The notes below the pieces were generated by a model, which saw only the letters and a list, made by a program, of their open reading frames with translations, was not told where the DNA came from and ran no database searches. From positions 1-59,840 of the forward strand of contig CAZHWT010000005.1 in NCBI GenBank assembly GCA_964536215.1: a stretch of 59,840 bases of DNA, written 5' to 3'. The position numbers and the translations under genes are program-made. This document shows positions 50,811-58,717 of this stretch, in pieces; the stretch's first letter is position 1, and each line of letters opens with the position of its first letter. Source of the stretch: CAZHWT01 sp964536215. Its GTDB lineage: Bacteria; Patescibacteriota; CAZHWT01.

Positions 50811-51504
50811 AGAAGTGCGTCAATTGGGCCTCATTGGCCTGGTAATTGTGTTGGTTGTGGGTGTAGTTGGAGGGGTTGCCTGGTACAAGCAATCTTCAGC
50901 GCCGACGGATACTGAAGCCCTGCTTAGCGCAGACAGTTATTCGACTGGACCAGCCGATGCCGCCGTAACGTTGATCGAATTTGGTGATTTTCAATGTCCG
51001 GCCTGTGGTCAGGCTGAACCTATTGTCGAGCAAATTCGCCAGGAGTATGCCGATAAGAGTTTTCGGTTTGTATTCCGTAACTTCCCTTTGACTATCCATC
51101 CTAATGCTCCGGTGGCGGCTAATGCGGCAGAGGCGGCTGGTGCTCAAGGCAAGTATTGGGAGATGCATGATGCGTTGTATACAAACCAGACGGCGTGGTC
51201 AAATGTGTCTGATCCAACCTCGCAGTTTGTTCAATACGCCAAAGAGGCTGGGGTTAAAGACTTGAACAAGTTTGAAAATGAGGTTAAGGCTAGCGCTTAT
51301 ACGACTAAGATTCGAGCGGATCAAAAAGATGGAGCGACATTGGGAGTGAATGTGACACCAACCTTCTATTTGAATGGGCAGAAAATGGAAGGGACGCAAT
51401 CGTACGATACGTTAAAGCAGAAGATTGATGAACTGTTGGCAAAAGCTAATACTGAACAGGCGACTGATTCAGCTCAGGCTAGCGAGTCGGCGGAATTGCA
51501 GTAA
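50803..51504 (+). CDS. DsbA-like thiol oxidoreductase
   Basis: A 233-residue protein with an N-terminal membrane anchor (about 8-27). The thioredoxin-fold domain carries FGDFQCPACGQAE (C65PAC68), VFRNFPLTIHPNAP, and the cis-proline loop VTPTFYLNGQ near residue 183. It belongs to the DsbA/BdbD (thioredoxin_4) group that introduces disulfides into exported proteins. The C-terminal tail is low in complexity (ATDSAQASESAELQ). Its partner DsbB is encoded immediately upstream. Confidence 0.92.
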   Translation: MTKEVRQLGLIGLVIVLVVGVVGGVAWYKQSSAPTDTEALLSADSYSTGPADAAVTLIEFGDFQCPACGQAEPIVEQIRQEYADKSFRFVFRNFPLTIHPNAPVAANAAEAAGAQGKYWEMHDALYTNQTAWSNVSDPTSQFVQYAKEAGVKDLNKFENEVKASAYTTKIRADQKDGATLGVNVTPTFYLNGQKMEGTQSYDTLKQKIDELLAKANTEQATDSAQASESAELQ

Positions 51505-51604
51505 CTATGTTTGCACGTTTGCTTGTTTGCTCGTACTTTTATATACGCGCAAACAAGCAAATGTGCAGACGGATAAAATTGTCGACTTATAGGCGTGTAA
51601 ACTA

Positions 51605-51619
51605 TATACTACTTTACAT
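51605..51619 (+). promoter_or_regulatory. TATACT box nine bases before dcd
   Basis: TATACT at 51605-51610, nine bases, ATG 51620. No Shine-Dalgarno is present. Confidence 0.5.
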
Positions 51620-52207
51620 ATGGTACTTTCTGATCACGACATAAAAGAAGCTCTGAAATCTGGGCGAATTACGGTAACACCTGCCTTGGATACATCGACT
51701 CAGCTAGGCTCTTGCTCAATCGATTTTCGATTGGGCTATTCTTTTAGAATTTTTGCTCACACCAAACACCCTTACATTGATCCACAAGATGCGCACTTAA
51801 TGGAAGATATTATGGAAGAAATCACGATTCCAAAGGGTGAGGCATTTATTATGCGGCCTGGGGAATTTGTGTTGGCGACGACAATTGAACACTTAACCTT
51901 GCCAAATGATTTACTAGGTCGGATTGAGGGGCGCAGTTCGTTGGGGCGGATTGGGATTATTGTTCATAGTACAGCGTCGGTGTTTGATCCGGGGTGGGTG
52001 GGGATTCCGGTGCTGGAGCTGGGCAATTTAGGCATGATGCCCGTAGCCTTACATCCTGGTATGCGGATTTGCTCGTTTACTTTTGAGCAGCTGTCTGGAC
52101 CGGTGGATGTGCCGTATACCAAAAAGAAGACCGCCAAGTATATTAATCAAGCTGGGCCAGATGCCAGCCGCTATGCCCGAGAGTTTGTGCCGGGGAAGAA
52201 GAAGTGA
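51620..52207 (+). CDS. dcd: dCTP deaminase
   Basis: A 195-residue member of the dCTP deaminase/dUTPase trimeric family. SCSIDFRLG, EFVLATTIEHLTLPNDLLGRIEGRSSLGRIGI and VFDPGWVGIPVLELGNLGMMPVALHPGMRICSFTFEQL match Dcd, including the catalytic glutamate region. It converts dCTP to dUTP, which Dut (52733) and Tmk (53182) then route to dTTP. A bifunctional dCTP deaminase/dUTPase is possible but unneeded here as dut is present. It starts a nucleotide-metabolism run. Confidence 0.93.
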   Translation: MVLSDHDIKEALKSGRITVTPALDTSTQLGSCSIDFRLGYSFRIFAHTKHPYIDPQDAHLMEDIMEEITIPKGEAFIMRPGEFVLATTIEHLTLPNDLLGRIEGRSSLGRIGIIVHSTASVFDPGWVGIPVLELGNLGMMPVALHPGMRICSFTFEQLSGPVDVPYTKKKTAKYINQAGPDASRYAREFVPGKKK

Positions 52208-52208
52208 A

Positions 52209-52250
52209 GTCAGGCGGCCAGGTTGCTAGGCAGCAAAGCAGCAAGGACGG
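52209..52250. repeat. AGGCAGC-type repeat words before NUDIX gene
   Basis: CAGGCGGCCAGGTTGCTAGG followed by CAGCAAAGCAGCAAGG: degenerate eight-base words. The perfect form (GGCAGCCA) is inserted in ileS at 55894-55926. Confidence 0.65.
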
Positions 52251-52256
52251 TCATCA

Positions 52257-52736
52257 GTGAACGTTTTGTCGGTGGTGTGGCGGCATTTGGGTGGGGTGCG
52301 CTGGCTGATTATCTGGCTGGTCAGTCCTAAGTATGTGGTGGGAGTTAACGCGGTGATTGTAAACGATGATGGCCACGTTTATTTGCAGAAACACCGCTTT
52401 TGGCAGGAGCAAGCCTGGGGGTTACCGGGAGGGCTAATTGAGGCTAATGAATCGCCGGAAGAAGGCTTAAAACGTGAGATTGGTGAAGAAATGGGGGTTG
52501 GTTGCCAGGTTGGTCGATTGCTCTATTCTAGTTTATTTTTTAGACGGGGAATAAATTTGACCTACGCAGTCAGGCTTGATTCTGAGGAGCTCCGATTGGA
52601 TGAAGCAGAAATTATTAAGGCCGACTATTTTTTAGCTACTGACTTGCCTAGGCCCATTATGTCTACACAGGCTCGACTTTTACGTCAACTTCAAGAGGCC
52701 GGAACGTTGACAGAAATAATGAGGAATACTGTATGA
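52257..52736 (+). CDS. NUDIX hydrolase
   Basis: A 159-residue protein. The Nudix box GGLIEANESPEEGLKREIGEEMGV (about 62-85) fits the G-x5-E-x7-REUxEExGU pattern. A hydrophobic stretch near the N-terminus (WLIIWLVSPKYVVGVNAVIV) leads into the fold. The substrate is likely a nucleoside diphosphate derivative; a dNTP-cleaning role would fit its place between dcd and dut but is inferred. The GTG start at 52257 has AAGGACGG upstream. The stop overlaps the dut start. Confidence 0.88.
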   Translation: MNVLSVVWRHLGGVRWLIIWLVSPKYVVGVNAVIVNDDGHVYLQKHRFWQEQAWGLPGGLIEANESPEEGLKREIGEEMGVGCQVGRLLYSSLFFRRGINLTYAVRLDSEELRLDEAEIIKADYFLATDLPRPIMSTQARLLRQLQEAGTLTEIMRNTV

Positions 52737-53182
52737 ATGTACTAATAAAACGAATTGATAAGGATTTGCCTTTGCCAAAGTATGAGACGGCTGGGTCAGT
52801 GGGGTTTGATTTATTGGCTCGGACGGATGTGACGATTGAGCCAAAGCAGATTGCCTTAATCCCGGGCAATGTGATCGTGCAAACACCAGAAGGATATATG
52901 TTGGCAGTGGTAAGTCGGTCGTCATCGCCGCGAAAAAAAGGACTGACCATGCCGCATGGGATTGGCGTAATTGACCAGGATTATTGCGGGCCTGAGGATG
53001 AGGTGTTGATTCAGGTAATGAATTTTACTGACGAGCCAGTGACAGTAAAACGAGGAGAAAAAGTGGCTCAAGGGCTGTTTGTACGGGTGGATCGGCTGGA
53101 TTGGCAGGAAATCGATGAGGTGATGGCTTCGACTCGGGGTGGGGTAGGCTCAACGGGCGGTTACCATGAGGAGAAGGCGTAA
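52733..53182 (+). CDS. dut: dUTP diphosphatase
   Basis: A 149-residue trimeric dUTPase. The five motifs are seen in order: AGSVGFDLLAR, VVSRSSSPRKKGL, GVIDQDYCGPEDEV, VKRGEKVAQGLF and the C-terminal STRGGVGSTGGY. It hydrolyses dUTP to dUMP and keeps uracil out of DNA. The tail motif differs slightly from RGxxGFGS/T. It overlaps the NUDIX gene by four bases and tmk by one, so the three genes are one operon. Confidence 0.94.
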   Translation: MNVLIKRIDKDLPLPKYETAGSVGFDLLARTDVTIEPKQIALIPGNVIVQTPEGYMLAVVSRSSSPRKKGLTMPHGIGVIDQDYCGPEDEVLIQVMNFTDEPVTVKRGEKVAQGLFVRVDRLDWQEIDEVMASTRGGVGSTGGYHEEKA

Positions 53183-53835
53183 TGAACCGGCAATGGGGTT
53201 TGTTTATTTCTTTTGAAGGCGGTGAGGCGGTCGGTAAGAGTACTGTTGTTAAGCGTTTGTCGCATACTTTTGTGGATGAGGGAATAAAGTTTATTGCGAC
53301 TCGCGAACCGGGTGGATCGCCGATTAGCGAGCAGGTCAGAAAGCTGGTCAAGGATCCGGATTTTGGTGACATGGATTATCGGACGGAGGCATTGCTCATG
53401 GCGGCAGCGCGGGCCCAGTTGGTAAATCGAACCTATGTGCCAGCCCTGAGCGAAGGTACGACAATTCTGGCGGACCGGTATGTTGATTCTAACTATGCTT
53501 ATCAGGTATTTGGTCGTGATTTGGATATGGAGACGATTCGGCAATTGAATGTCTTTGCTACTGAAGGGTTGTTGCCCGATCGGACCTATTTGTTAGATGC
53601 GCCGATTGAAGTGATGAATGATCGATTGAGTAAGGTGAAGAGAGCTAGAGAGAGGATTGACGTGGAAGGGCAGCAGTTTTTTGAGAAGGTTCGTCAGGGG
53701 TATTTACAGCTGGCCCAGGCTGAGCCACAGCGAATTGTGATTATTGATGCTACGCAGTCGGCAGATGAAGTTTATAGCCAAATCTACGCTGATATAGTAG
53801 AATTGCGGAAACAAAAATTGCATTTGAGAAAGTGA
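53182..53835 (+). CDS. tmk: Thymidylate kinase
   Basis: A 217-residue P-loop kinase. FEGGEAVGKSTVV (P-loop at 13-21), ATREPGGSPISEQVR and ADRYVDSNYAYQ are TMPK motifs. It phosphorylates dTMP to dTDP. The P-loop has Ala where most family members have Gly or Asp-Gly (usually EGxGKST). The LID region RARERIDVEG is arginine-containing. It lies in an operon with dut and the CMP-kinase-like gene. Confidence 0.94.
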   Translation: MNRQWGLFISFEGGEAVGKSTVVKRLSHTFVDEGIKFIATREPGGSPISEQVRKLVKDPDFGDMDYRTEALLMAAARAQLVNRTYVPALSEGTTILADRYVDSNYAYQVFGRDLDMETIRQLNVFATEGLLPDRTYLLDAPIEVMNDRLSKVKRARERIDVEGQQFFEKVRQGYLQLAQAEPQRIVIIDATQSADEVYSQIYADIVELRKQKLHLRK

Positions 53836-53842
53836 GTGGTGC

Positions 53843-54442
53843 ATGGCGATTAAGCAATCAATGCCTGATAGGAACCTTGCTAATATAGCTTTATCCGGAG
53901 ATGTTGGGACTGGAACGACGACGTTGGGACGTAATCTGGCCTCTTCATTGGGGTGGAAACATATTAATGCAGGTGAGTATTTTAGGGCGTGGCATAGGGA
54001 GAAGGGTATTCCGTTGGAGAATGTGCAGGAAATTCCGCCGGAGGTAGACAAGGCATTGGATGAAAAGTTCCAGGCGGATATGAAGCGGATGGCGCAGACG
54101 GTGTTTGAATCTCACTTGGCCGGTTGGTTGGCTAAGGATATTCCAACTACATTTAAGATTTTGTGCATAGCTGATCCGCAGGTGACTATGGCTCGAATTG
54201 CTAGTCGTGAGGGGTGGAATTTGGCTGAGGCGACTAAATTTTCTAAGCTGCGGACAGAGCGACTGAATGCAAAGTTTGATTCGTTGTATGGGGTATCTAA
54301 TCCGTATGATGAGTCATTTTTTGATGCGGTGATTGATACGACTAATTTGAGTGTGGGCGAGGTGTTGGACCGGACGTTGCGGCAGTTTTTGAGCCATATG
54401 CCCGATGGACATGAGTTGGCTAAGGTGTTGGAGTTGGAATGA
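53843..54442 (+). CDS. Cytidylate kinase-like protein
   Basis: A 199-residue P-loop kinase. IALSGDVGTGTTTLGRNLASSLG (P-loop at 19-27) and HINAGEYFRAWHREKGI match the cytidylate-kinase-like (Cmk type 2, archaeal) group, which has [ST]GxxGxGxTT instead of GKGT. IADPQVTMARIASREGWNLAEA is a LID-like region. The likely reaction is CMP or dCMP phosphorylation. It follows tmk by eight bases and ends the nucleotide operon. Confidence 0.82.
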   Translation: MAIKQSMPDRNLANIALSGDVGTGTTTLGRNLASSLGWKHINAGEYFRAWHREKGIPLENVQEIPPEVDKALDEKFQADMKRMAQTVFESHLAGWLAKDIPTTFKILCIADPQVTMARIASREGWNLAEATKFSKLRTERLNAKFDSLYGVSNPYDESFFDAVIDTTNLSVGEVLDRTLRQFLSHMPDGHELAKVLELE

Positions 54443-54762
54443 CCTTTTTTGAGGTTGCGAGGTTGCGAGGGGCTGGCTCGAGTTTCGTATAACGAGTTTC
54501 GAGTATCGTAATATCCCGACATACGTAGAGATGCAGACATCCGATGTCGGAATAGGCGGGGAAATATTGTCATTCCTGACTTGACCCTGATTTATTGGGT
54601 TGATCGGGAGTCCTTTTTTTCTTGAAATGTGATAGCGGGGACTGGTTGACTAATAAATCCCTATTTAAATAGGGAATTATTAACTTTTAATGGTTGGACA
54701 ATTTGGCATGACCAAGGTATATTGTTGTGGTTGCTGTTTTGGTGAAGTATAAGGAGAGTCAA
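54443..54762. other. Repeat-rich gap before small gene
   Basis: A 320-base gap without coding sequence. It contains GAGGTTGC units (54453-54470), a GAGTTTCG-type run, an inverted pair CCGACAT/ATGTCGG (54516-54522, 54544-54550), a degenerate GTCATTCC element (54569-54613) and the palindrome at 54651-54682. The -35/-10 pair TGGACA, 17 bases, TATATT for the next gene lies at about 54694-54722. Confidence 0.6.
54651..54682. repeat. AATAAATCC-family palindrome
   Basis: A 32-bp palindrome with one mismatch, TAATAAATCCCTATTT facing AAATAGGGAATTATTA. It is nearly the same sequence as the hairpin at 1837-1870. Confidence 0.85.
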
Positions 54763-54996
54763 ATGACGCACTCAGGTCTGGTCGTTTTTTGTCGAGATCG
54801 ATCTCAATTACACGAGTTGTCTGAGAATTTTAACGATCAATTTACGCTGAGGTTGACCGATGACCATGCCTTGGGACACCGAATCCCTGATTCGTTTTTG
54901 CCTTTGGTGGTGCCAGCTTCTCTAGTAGCTACTGACGAGCAGCTAGATAATCTGGTCTGTGCGCTGGCGCGCAATGCCAGATTGAGGGCTGTATAG
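54763..54996 (+). CDS. Small hypothetical protein, 77 aa
   Basis: A 77-residue soluble protein of unknown function (MTHSGLVVFCRDRSQLHELSENF...). The regular spacing of hydrophobic residues suggests a small alpha/beta domain. ATG 54763 was chosen over the longer frame because AAGGAGAG lies just upstream, the same leader design as at 1981-1994. A promoter (TGGACA, 17 bases, TATATT) and a terminator (55011-55033) make it a self-contained unit. It is not similar to the other small genes by eye. Confidence 0.72.
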   Translation: MTHSGLVVFCRDRSQLHELSENFNDQFTLRLTDDHALGHRIPDSFLPLVVPASLVATDEQLDNLVCALARNARLRAV

Positions 54997-55010
54997 CCCG
55001 GAGACTGTGA

Positions 55011-55038
55011 TGGCGGGACTTTATGTCCCGCCAGACTA
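55011..55038 (+). terminator. Terminator of small gene
   Basis: TGGCGGGAC and GTCCCGCCA form a perfect 9-bp stem around TTTAT-like loop bases, followed by GACTATTTTTG. A strong candidate intrinsic terminator. Confidence 0.85.
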
Positions 55039-55204
55039 TTTTTGACAACCTACTTCATCTCTGGTAATACTTGAATATAGTAATTAGTTTTTTGTTTGTG
55101 GTTTATAGTTAAAACGAATGAACGAATAAACGAAGCTTCGAACAAACTCGCGAACAATCTTGCTAAGCTACTAAGTAACTAATAACCAATAGCGAATAAC
55201 GCAT

Positions 55205-58200
55205 ATGCCTTTCAAACCCGTCTCCTCTCAAGTTGATTTTGTAGCTCTGGAAAATGAAGTTATGGAGCGGTGGGCTCAAGAGGATATTGTTAATAAGTAT
55301 CTACATAAGAATGACGATTCAGAGCAAAAGTTTTCCTTTTTAGATGGTCCAATTACGGCTAATAACCCAATGGGCGTGCATCACGCTTGGGGACGGACGT
55401 ATAAGGATTTATTCCAACGGTATCACAATTTACTGGGCCATAGGCAACGCTTTCAAAATGGATTTGATGAGCAAGGTTTGTGGGTAGAGGTTGAGGTTGA
55501 GAAAGAGCTCAATTTGCATTCCAAAAAAGATATTTTGAATTTGGTGCCGGGAGACGAGTTTGCTTCTTTGGAAAAGTTTATTACTTTGTGTAAAGAACGG
55601 GTGGCAAAGTATTCCGGTGTGCAGACGGAGCAATCCAAGCGATTGGGTTATTTTATGGACTGGGCTAATAGCTACCATACCTCCAGCCCGACCAACAACT
55701 ATACAATTTGGCATTTTCTTAAGGTCTGTCATGATAAGGGCTGGGTCTATAAGGGGCATGACTCGGTGCCATGGTGCCCGCGGTGTGGGACGGCTATCTC
55801 TCAGATGGAGATTCTAACTGAGGATTATAAGGAAGTGGTGCATGAGGCGGTGTACATTAAGCTGCAGCTCGAAGATAGTGACCAGAATGGTGAAGGCAGC
55901 CAGGCAGCCAGGCAGCCAGGCAGCGAGGATGATGCTAACCTCGAACCTCGAAACTCGAAACTCGAAACTCAGTCGGGCGAAGCTCTGCTCGTTTGGACCA
56001 CGACGCCGTGGACGATTCCGGCTAATGTGGCGGTGGCGGTTAATCCGGAGTTTGACTATGTGTTAGTGAAGACGGACCAGGGGATGGTCTGGACGACTAA
56101 AGAGGCAAACGAACGATTACAGTTGGGAGAAGTATTTAACACTGTTAAAGGAAAAGAGTTGGTGGGTCGACACTATAAGGGACCATTTGATGATTTGGCG
56201 GCGGTGCAGTCGGCTAAGATAGAAGCTCCTGAGACCTTCCATTCGGTTGTGGCGGCTAAGGATTTGGTGGTTGAGGGCGAAGGAACTGGACTAGTGCACC
56301 TTGCCCCAGGGGCGGGAGCGGAAGACTTTAAGATTGGTAAGGAAGAAAAATTACCCGTCATTGCGCCAATCGATGAAGGGGCTAGCTATGTGGATGGATT
56401 TGGCTTTTTGACCGGGCAGAATGCTAAAAAGCATCCGGAGTTGATTATAGATTTTTTGAAAACTGAGCAACGCGGAACGTTTCTGTATAAGACGGAGCGG
56501 TATAAGCACCGCTATCCAATTTGTTGGCGATGTAAGACAGAGTTGGTCTGGCGGGTAGTGGATGAGTGGTACATTGCGGTAGATCGGCCTGATGCCAGCG
56601 GTAAAACCTACCGCGAGCAGATGGTAGAGACGGCTAAAGCTATTACTTGGTTGCCCAAGTGGGGCTTGGATCGGGAGCTGGATTGGCTGAAGAATCTGGG
56701 CGACTGGCTGATTTCCAAAAAGCGGTTCTGGGGCTTAGCTCTACCAATATATGAAGATACGGACGGCTCCTTTATTGTAGTAGGATCGTATGACGAATTG
56801 AAACAATTGGCAATAGAAGGTTGGTCGGAGTTTGATGGTCATACACCACATAGACCCTGGATTGATCGGGTCAAGATTAAGTCGCCTAAGACGGGAGCGG
56901 TCTTGAGTCGGATTCCGGATGTAGGTAACCCATGGTTAGACGCGGGAATTGTACCGTTTTCGACTGTGCCAGAAGAGTGGTTCCCGGCGGATTTTATTAC
57001 TGAAAGTTTTCCGGGGCAGTTTAAGAACTGGTTTTACGCTTTAATTGCTATGTCAACAGCCTTGAAGGATGAGCGTCCGGTTTCAAGCGTCCAGCGTCCA
57101 GAAAATGGTGAATTTAAGCCGTTTAGGACGGTGCTGGGCTTTGCAACGGTGCGGGATGAAAAAGGTCAGGAAATGCATAAGAGTAAGGGGAACTCGATTG
57201 AATTTAACGCAGCGGCGGAGCAGGTGGGGGCAGAGGCAATGCGTTGGCAATACGTGACGGCTAATCCGGAAAATAATCTTAATTTTGGTTTTGGTCCAGC
57301 TAAAGAGATTCAGCGGCGGTTCTTTTTGATTTGGTGGAACGTGTATAACTTTGTGATTACCTATGCGGCGTTGGATGGATGGGAGCCGGCTGATCAGGTT
57401 GAAGGGAGAAGGGAGAGGGGAGAAGTGTTTGAGGAAGCGTCCAGCGTCCAGTTGCAAGCGTCCAGTCATGGGCCGAATGGGGAAGGTGGCGAAGGCGGCA
57501 AGGGCCGGAACCCGAAACCCGAAATTCGAAACCCGCTGGACGAATGGATTTTGTCCAAGATGGCGGAGTTGGTGGAGGTTTCGACTAGGAGCTTGGATGG
57601 GTATGATGCTATGACGGCCAGCCGGGCTTTGGAGCAGTTTGTGGTGACGGATGTGTCGCAGTGGTTTATCCGCCGGTCACGAGATCGGGTAGGGCCAACG
57701 GCGGTCGATGGAGCCGATAGGGTTGCTTTCTATGAGACGGCTCATGAGGTATTGATGACGGTATTACGATTGGGTTCGCCATATTTGCCGTTCCTGACTG
57801 ACCAAATGTATGTTAATTTGTCTGGTGGTGAGTCGGTGCATTTAAGCCGATGGCCAATGGCTGGGGCTAGGAATAAAGCCTTGGAGCAGCAGATGGTGGT
57901 GGCTCGGCAGTTGGTTGAGGTGGGGCATAGTGTGCGTGAAGAGCAGAAGCTGAAGTTAAAACAGCCGTTGTTAAAGGCTATGTATAAAGCACCTCAAGCT
58001 TTACCAGCCGAGATAGAGCAGCTATTGGGAGCCGAGTTGAATGTGCTGCGGGTTGAGTTTGATGGGGAGTCCGATGATCTGATGGTGGCGTATGATGTGA
58101 CATTAACCGATGAACTGCGCGATATGGGAATGGCTCGGGAGTTAGTCCGATCAGTTCAGGCCGAGCGCAAGAAATTGGGCTGCAGTTTGGATGCGAGAGT

Positions 58201-58309
58201 TAGGGTAACACTGCCTGATTGGCCAGAGTCGCAAGCGGAGGAGATTAAACGCCAGACGTTGGCGGATGAGTTGGTTAAGGGGGATAGTTTGAAGGTGGAA
58301 GTGGTCTAG
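55205..58309 (+). CDS. ileS: Isoleucyl-tRNA synthetase with repeat inserts
   Basis: A 1034-residue class Ia synthetase. The HIGH-equivalent is ITANNPMGVHHAWGRTYKDL, a known variant in one IleRS branch. CPRCGTAISQ and CWRCKTELVW are probable zinc sites, WTTTPWTIPANVAVAV and GTGLVHLAPGAGAEDF belong to the editing domain, and MHKSKGNSIEF is the KMSKS motif. Three in-frame low-complexity inserts are seen, at residues about 230-256 (before the editing domain), 622-633 (before KMSKS) and 732-777 (before the anticodon-binding domain). All are made of repeat words. The gene is preceded by repeat words with no Shine-Dalgarno. Confidence 0.95.
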   Translation: MPFKPVSSQVDFVALENEVMERWAQEDIVNKYLHKNDDSEQKFSFLDGPITANNPMGVHHAWGRTYKDLFQRYHNLLGHRQRFQNGFDEQGLWVEVEVEKELNLHSKKDILNLVPGDEFASLEKFITLCKERVAKYSGVQTEQSKRLGYFMDWANSYHTSSPTNNYTIWHFLKVCHDKGWVYKGHDSVPWCPRCGTAISQMEILTEDYKEVVHEAVYIKLQLEDSDQNGEGSQAARQPGSEDDANLEPRNSKLETQSGEALLVWTTTPWTIPANVAVAVNPEFDYVLVKTDQGMVWTTKEANERLQLGEVFNTVKGKELVGRHYKGPFDDLAAVQSAKIEAPETFHSVVAAKDLVVEGEGTGLVHLAPGAGAEDFKIGKEEKLPVIAPIDEGASYVDGFGFLTGQNAKKHPELIIDFLKTEQRGTFLYKTERYKHRYPICWRCKTELVWRVVDEWYIAVDRPDASGKTYREQMVETAKAITWLPKWGLDRELDWLKNLGDWLISKKRFWGLALPIYEDTDGSFIVVGSYDELKQLAIEGWSEFDGHTPHRPWIDRVKIKSPKTGAVLSRIPDVGNPWLDAGIVPFSTVPEEWFPADFITESFPGQFKNWFYALIAMSTALKDERPVSSVQRPENGEFKPFRTVLGFATVRDEKGQEMHKSKGNSIEFNAAAEQVGAEAMRWQYVTANPENNLNFGFGPAKEIQRRFFLIWWNVYNFVITYAALDGWEPADQVEGRRERGEVFEEASSVQLQASSHGPNGEGGEGGKGRNPKPEIRNPLDEWILSKMAELVEVSTRSLDGYDAMTASRALEQFVVTDVSQWFIRRSRDRVGPTAVDGADRVAFYETAHEVLMTVLRLGSPYLPFLTDQMYVNLSGGESVHLSRWPMAGARNKALEQQMVVARQLVEVGHSVREEQKLKLKQPLLKAMYKAPQALPAEIEQLLGAELNVLRVEFDGESDDLMVAYDVTLTDELRDMGMARELVRSVQAERKKLGCSLDARVRVTLPDWPESQAEEIKRQTLADELVKGDSLKVEVV
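55894..55972 (+). repeat. Repeat insert 1 in ileS
   Basis: GGCAGCCA octamers (four near-perfect copies, 55894-55925) followed by CTCGAAC/ACTCGAA heptamers (about 55940-55971). Read in frame as a polar segment ahead of the editing domain. Confidence 0.92.
57071..57101 (+). repeat. Repeat insert 2 in ileS
   Basis: Two GCGTCCA heptamers (57088-57101) with a further GCGTCCG at 57072-57078. They encode ERPVSSVQRPE, shortly before the KMSKS motif. Confidence 0.85.
57401..57535 (+). repeat. Repeat insert 3 in ileS
   Basis: GAAGGGAGAAGGGAGA words (57401-57424), GCGTCCA heptamers (57437-57464) and AACCCGAAACCCGAAATTCG words (57509-57534) in one read-through segment. They encode a polar insert before the anticodon-binding domain. 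Confidence 0.9.
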
Positions 58310-58349
58310 TGGCTGAAAGCGCGGCGTTTAGAATTCAAAGCTGAATGGT

Positions 58350-58505
58350 TTTTGTAAATACGAAATTAGAAGTTTGAAATACGGAACAAAGTTGAAATCT
58401 GGAATTAGAAAAACGAATATTTTTTGAGTTTTATGCTTGTGATTTGTTTCGTATTTTAGTTTTCTGACTTTACGTTTTTAATTATGGCTTTGCGCTCTGA
58501 CTCAG
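58350..58505. repeat. Composite inverted-repeat element before rodA
   Basis: AAATACGGAACAAA (58377-58390) faces TTTGTTTCGTATTT (58444-58457), a 14-base inverted pair with one mismatch. After it come ATTATGGCTTTGCGCTCTG words of the AGTGCAAAGCC family right arm. The order matches the element before recO (25013-25165). Confidence 0.7.
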
Positions 58506-58552
58506 TCTCACTTTTTGAATATCCCAGATAGATTCTACAGCTTTCCACGTAT

Positions 58553-58623
58553 GTCATTCCCGCGAAAGCGGGAATCTGATTCTTGATTCACACCGATTTA
58601 ATCGGGGTCCAGTCGAGAATGAC
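58553..58623. repeat. REP/MITE-like element with GTCATTC ends
   Basis: The element is bounded by GTCATTC (58553-58559) and GAATGAC (58617-58623). Inside are an 8-bp hairpin with a GAAA tetraloop (ATTCCCGC/GCGGGAAT) and a second short hairpin CCGAT/ATCGG. Sequences starting GTCATTCCCGCGAAAGCGGG are widespread REP-like repeats. A degenerate relative lies at 54569-54613. The whole 408-base gap (58310-58717) has no gene. Confidence 0.8.
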
Positions 58624-58705
58624 CAAGGAGAGATAGCTGCCAGCCCCGGACGGATAAAAAAGTGAGTGTGGGTCAGTTTTGCGCTTTGCCTTTTGAGTTA
58701 TCAGT

Positions 58706-58717
58706 TATACTATTTTT
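58706..58717 (+). promoter_or_regulatory. TATACT box six bases before rodA
   Basis: TATACT at 58706-58711, six bases, ATG 58718. The 25 bases upstream consist of TTTTGCGCTTTGCC words. Confidence 0.62.
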
